A stretch of 33,219 bases of DNA from Streptomyces xanthophaeus (GTDB taxonomy: Bacteria; Actinomycetota; Actinomycetes; Streptomycetales; Streptomycetaceae): contig NZ_JOFT01000055.1 in assembly GCF_000725805.1 (NCBI RefSeq), forward strand, positions 1 through 33,219, written 5' to 3'. This document shows positions 33,068-33,219 of this stretch, piece after piece. The notes under the pieces are model-generated. The model saw nothing but the letters and a program-made list of their open reading frames with translations, was not told where the DNA came from and made no database searches. The position numbers were made by a program, and so were the translations under genes. Position 1 is the stretch's first letter; each line of letters opens with the position of its first letter.

Positions 33068-33219
33068 CCCACTTCACCCCTAGGACAGTGCAAGCCGTCC
33101 CAAGCATCAAGAGCCGCACCCCCGCCCGCATTGCTGCTAGCCGCCCGCGGAGCGGGCTGGTCCTGGAGGCGGAGCCGGAAGGGCCTTGAGGTGGGAGCGG
33201 AGCGGACACCTCAACGAGC
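33068..33219. other. Right edge with an inverted repeat
   Basis: TTGAGGTG (33186-33193) and CACCTCAA (33207-33214) form an 8-bp stem around a 13-nt loop about 120 nt after the last gene. It could be a terminator or the end of a feature outside the window. Nothing else is seen. Confidence 0.35.

Noticed and set aside
1..33219. tRNA, rRNA or CRISPR array
   Set aside because: No cloverleaf-like segments, rRNA signatures or regular spaced repeats were recognised on reading.

Overview
The window is very GC-rich, uses many GTG starts, has GTGA/ATGA stop-start overlaps, and encodes families typical of Streptomyces (two LysR regulators, DUF998 and DUF4097-type proteins, a CPCC-barstar protein, a class I LanB/LanC pair). 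It most likely comes from a Streptomyces chromosome, in an accessory or arm-like region, because intact genes alternate with many decayed genes and transposase remnants. This is inference from gene content; no rRNA, tRNA or origin is visible.

Layout. 1-2750: an inositol-monophosphatase-like gene and an NADP-dependent F420-reductase-like gene form a minus-strand operon, divergent from a LysR gene across a 115-bp spacer with a perfect 8+8 bp inverted repeat. 2828-8054: a HEAT/LRV-like repeat protein, a small S1-like protein, a membrane-anchored hypothetical, a CPCC-barstar fusion (predicted immunity protein) and small membrane proteins, with transposase scraps between them. 8472-12736: a broken glutamate decarboxylase gene, a transposase scrap, a LysR gene divergent from a VOC/glyoxalase gene, and a DUF4097-like gene with a one-base frameshift. 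12767-16899: an intact S9 dipeptidyl-peptidase gene with its terminator, a DUF998 membrane protein, and a RibD/DHFR-like reductase. 16951-20715: a graveyard (NAD(P)-binding oxidoreductase with internal deletion, IS5-like transposase end with a nonsense codon, DUF1963-type gene with a TGG-to-TGA nonsense codon, ATP-dependent DNA ligase with deletion and frameshift), plus an intact small hypothetical gene and a small secreted protein.

21240-28086 is the most interesting region: a compact RiPP (class I lanthipeptide-like) locus on the minus strand. In transcription order it has a dimeric alpha/beta-barrel protein, a 61-aa candidate precursor with a leader-like LDLKRETLRDLDD segment and a Ser/Thr-rich C-terminal part holding only an adjacent Cys pair, a JmjC-type Fe(II)/2-oxoglutarate oxygenase, a full-length LanB dehydratase and a LanC cyclase. 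The last three genes are joined by GTGA overlaps. A methyltransferase gene converges on lanC with a 6-nt gap. No transporter, leader protease or dedicated regulator is visible.

28340-32340 is a Tn5053/Tn7-like (TniA/TniB) transposon of unusual design: an HTH domain fused to an AAA+ ATPase, a DD35E transposase, and a second AAA+ ATPase, all joined by ATGA overlaps. The first gene is frameshifted inside its Walker A motif and the transposase has a nonsense codon just before its first catalytic Asp; the last ATPase is intact. CTGYCA-type repeats lie in opposite orientation at the two flanks. A fragment of a related transposase lies at 10349-10446. The window ends with a hypothetical gene at 32537-33067.
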